Part shown: positions 28,317-29,834 of the stretch, one piece after another | Numbering within the stretch: the first letter of the stretch is position 1 | Layout: every line of letters starts with the position of its first letter | Source: Flammula alnicola | Taxonomy: Eukaryota; Basidiomycota; Agaricomycetes; Agaricales; Strophariaceae | NCBI GenBank assembly: GCA_015499995.1 | Contig: JADNRV010000494.1 | Location: 1 to 29,834 of the forward strand | Direction: 5' to 3' | Length of the DNA stretch: 29,834 bases | The notes under the pieces: model-generated | What the model was told of the DNA's origin: nothing | The model's input: only the letters and a program-made list of their open reading frames with translations | Database searches by the model: none | Program-made: the position numbers and the translations under genes

Positions 28317-29834
28317 ATGCTGCCAGAATCTCTGTTATATCTCCTCAGCGCTACCCTCTCCTTTGCTGAGGCAAGGACAACACTAGGCATTAATGCTGTT
28401 GCATCCTTCAATACCCTGAGGCTACCACAACCTCCCTCATTCGCTCTACCTCAGCAACAGCAACTAGCAATCAGTGTCGCTATTTGCTCTGAATCTACAC
28501 CCATACCGCGCTTCTTTGTCTCAAACATTAGCAACTCGGATACGCAAGACGACCCAGGGCCTAACGGAGGCACGAATGTATTTGAAATCATACTAAATGA
28601 AGGCCAGGGAAACTGGACAGGGACCTTTGGAAACGGCGGAATCCTTGCTGTCGAACAGAACGGCGCTAGTGGAGTTTCATTCGACATTGGAGTCTCTGAT
28701 AATGGTGCGCACCTCTCCTGCTTCTTCTCTCAAAAACGCTGACAATTTCATTTCATTAGTTACGATACACCAAACACTAAGCGAATTGCCCTTCTTCGGA
28801 GACACCACGTCCAATCAAGCAATTCTCTTCTCTCCAACCTTTTCAAAAATCGTCGATACTGTGCAACCAACATACCCAAATTATACCCTACCATCTGCAA
28901 ACATATCGCTGCCTTCCCAACCCACGAATGTTCCCAATTTCACTCTCATTATCTCACCTACCTCTTCCGGCCTTGCCAACAAGCCCCGGACTGGTTGTTT
29001 CCTTTCAAACCAGAAGTCTGTTGGAACGATCGCCAATGAAACTCTTTGGTCAAGAGATGATCAGCAATGGAGGAATCAATGGCTTATGGGTGCCCTGACC
29101 CCTTCAACCAACTACACGGCTTTCGTTCTCCAAGGAACGACGAACGTGAGCGGTCCGATCTACTTTGCAACAAAATCTGGTGCGTTTTTGCCTTTCATTC
29201 CTTCCAAAAGAAATTTATCAGCTGACTGCGCATCTTACAGCCGCATTCAGCTGTCCTCTTGTCCATTCTCTTCCTTACTGCCCTGGTGTCGCCTATTCCG
29301 TTCCGTTGCCAGCGCCGCCGTCGGGGGCTATAACCTATGACAGCACTAATCTCCCTTCGCAAGTGACGACACCACTGCTTTCCTATATCACCAACTTTAC
29401 GACTGTCCTCACCACCTTTGCCTGTGGGCGCGACTGGTATTCACCCCTCGTCGGGTGCAACGACTGCCAGCGCGAGTACCGCAAATGGCTCTGTGGCATT
29501 TCGTTCACGCGATGCACCGAGAGCCCAGCCCGCAAATCCTAACGGATTTACATCGATTGTTGCCCCGCCCGACGCAACGGGTCTGAGCGCCTCCAGACAG
29601 ACGGACGCAGCGGGCGCGCCGCAGCAGGTGCTTTCCGCGATCGTCCCGCAGGAGACGAGTGCCACGCAGAGGAATCCGTTCCTGCCGACCATGGGAAGCG
29701 CGTATAATATGCTGCTGCCGTGCTTGGAGCAGTGCAATGCCGTGGATCGGGCGTGTCCGCCGTTCGTTGGCTTCAAGTGTCCGACAAATAACTTCAATGC
29801 CGCTGCGAGCTATGGGGTGGGGTATATTGACAGC
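28317..29834 (+). CDS. mid1: Mid1-like stretch-activated calcium channel subunit, 5' part
   Basis: Regulatory subunit of the fungal high-affinity calcium channel Cch1-Mid1, an extracellular, glycosylated plasma-membrane or ER protein. Exons are 28317-28704, 28760-29179 and 29241 to the window end; introns are 55 and 61 nt with matching phases. It begins with a signal peptide (about 1-19, MLPESLLYLLSATLSFAEA). Several N-glycosylation sequons follow (NWT, NIS, NYT). The Mid1 cysteine-rich part is clear: CPLVHSLPYCPGVAYSVPLP, FTTVLTTFACGRDWYSPL, GCNDCQREYRKWLCGISFTRC, and later PCLEQCNAVDRACPPFVGFKCP and SYGVGYIDS. One extra base near 29519-29523 breaks the frame between the two Cys-rich parts; without allowing for it a stop appears at 29540. 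The protein continues past the window. Because Mid1 is conserved and usually single-copy, an assembly indel is more likely than decay. Confidence 0.88.

Overview
This window looks like nuclear DNA of a basidiomycete fungus, most likely a mushroom-forming agaricomycete. Genes are split by many short GT-AG introns (about 50-105 nt), and the protein families fit this group: a KDM4-type demethylase, a transposase-like/exonuclease protein, an F-box/LRR gene, a Mid1 channel subunit and an intracellular-type GH5. I see no rRNA, tRNA, CRISPR or prokaryotic feature.

Layout: (1) 1-789, minus, the 5' part of a mitochondrial ABC1/ADCK-type kinase-like gene cut by the window edge. (2) 1352-5278, minus, a JmjN-JmjC-ePHD histone demethylase of KDM4 type. 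(3) 5279-9894, a 4.6-kb gene-poor stretch with only weak coding candidates. (4) 9895-11054, plus, a C2H2 zinc-finger protein. (5) 11055-12511, non-coding, with a degenerate minisatellite. (6) 12512-17861, minus, an intact 8-exon gene for a protein of about 1654 aa with three AT-hooks, a zinc ribbon, a transposase-like core and a complete DEDDy 3'-5' exonuclease. (7) 18861-20157, plus, an ASXH/DEUBAD plus RAMA-like protein. (8) 20427-22201, minus, a UCH-family deubiquitinase of UCH37/BAP1 type. (9) 22536-24304, plus, a GH5 glycosidase. (10) 25585-27520, plus, an F-box/LRR protein. (11) 28317-end, plus, the Mid1 calcium-channel subunit, cut by the window edge.

The most interesting point is the convergent pair 7 and 8, whose stop codons are 269 bp apart. 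A DEUBAD-bearing Asx-like protein and a UCH37/BAP1-like enzyme are the two halves of the animal PR-DUB deubiquitinase, so this may be a fungal PR-DUB-like module encoded side by side. The Asx-like protein also seems to carry a RAMA domain, and the enzyme has a long charged insertion in the loop just before its catalytic His. The demethylase and the AT-hook protein add to the chromatin flavour, though their closeness may be chance.

A second theme is reading-frame breaks. About ten single-base discontinuities are needed to read the demethylase, zinc-finger, GH5, F-box and Mid1 genes, while the exonuclease, ASXH and UCH genes read through cleanly. The otherwise perfect conservation and absence of nonsense changes suggest residual assembly indels, at least in the conserved genes. 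Real decay of GH5 and the F-box gene remains possible.
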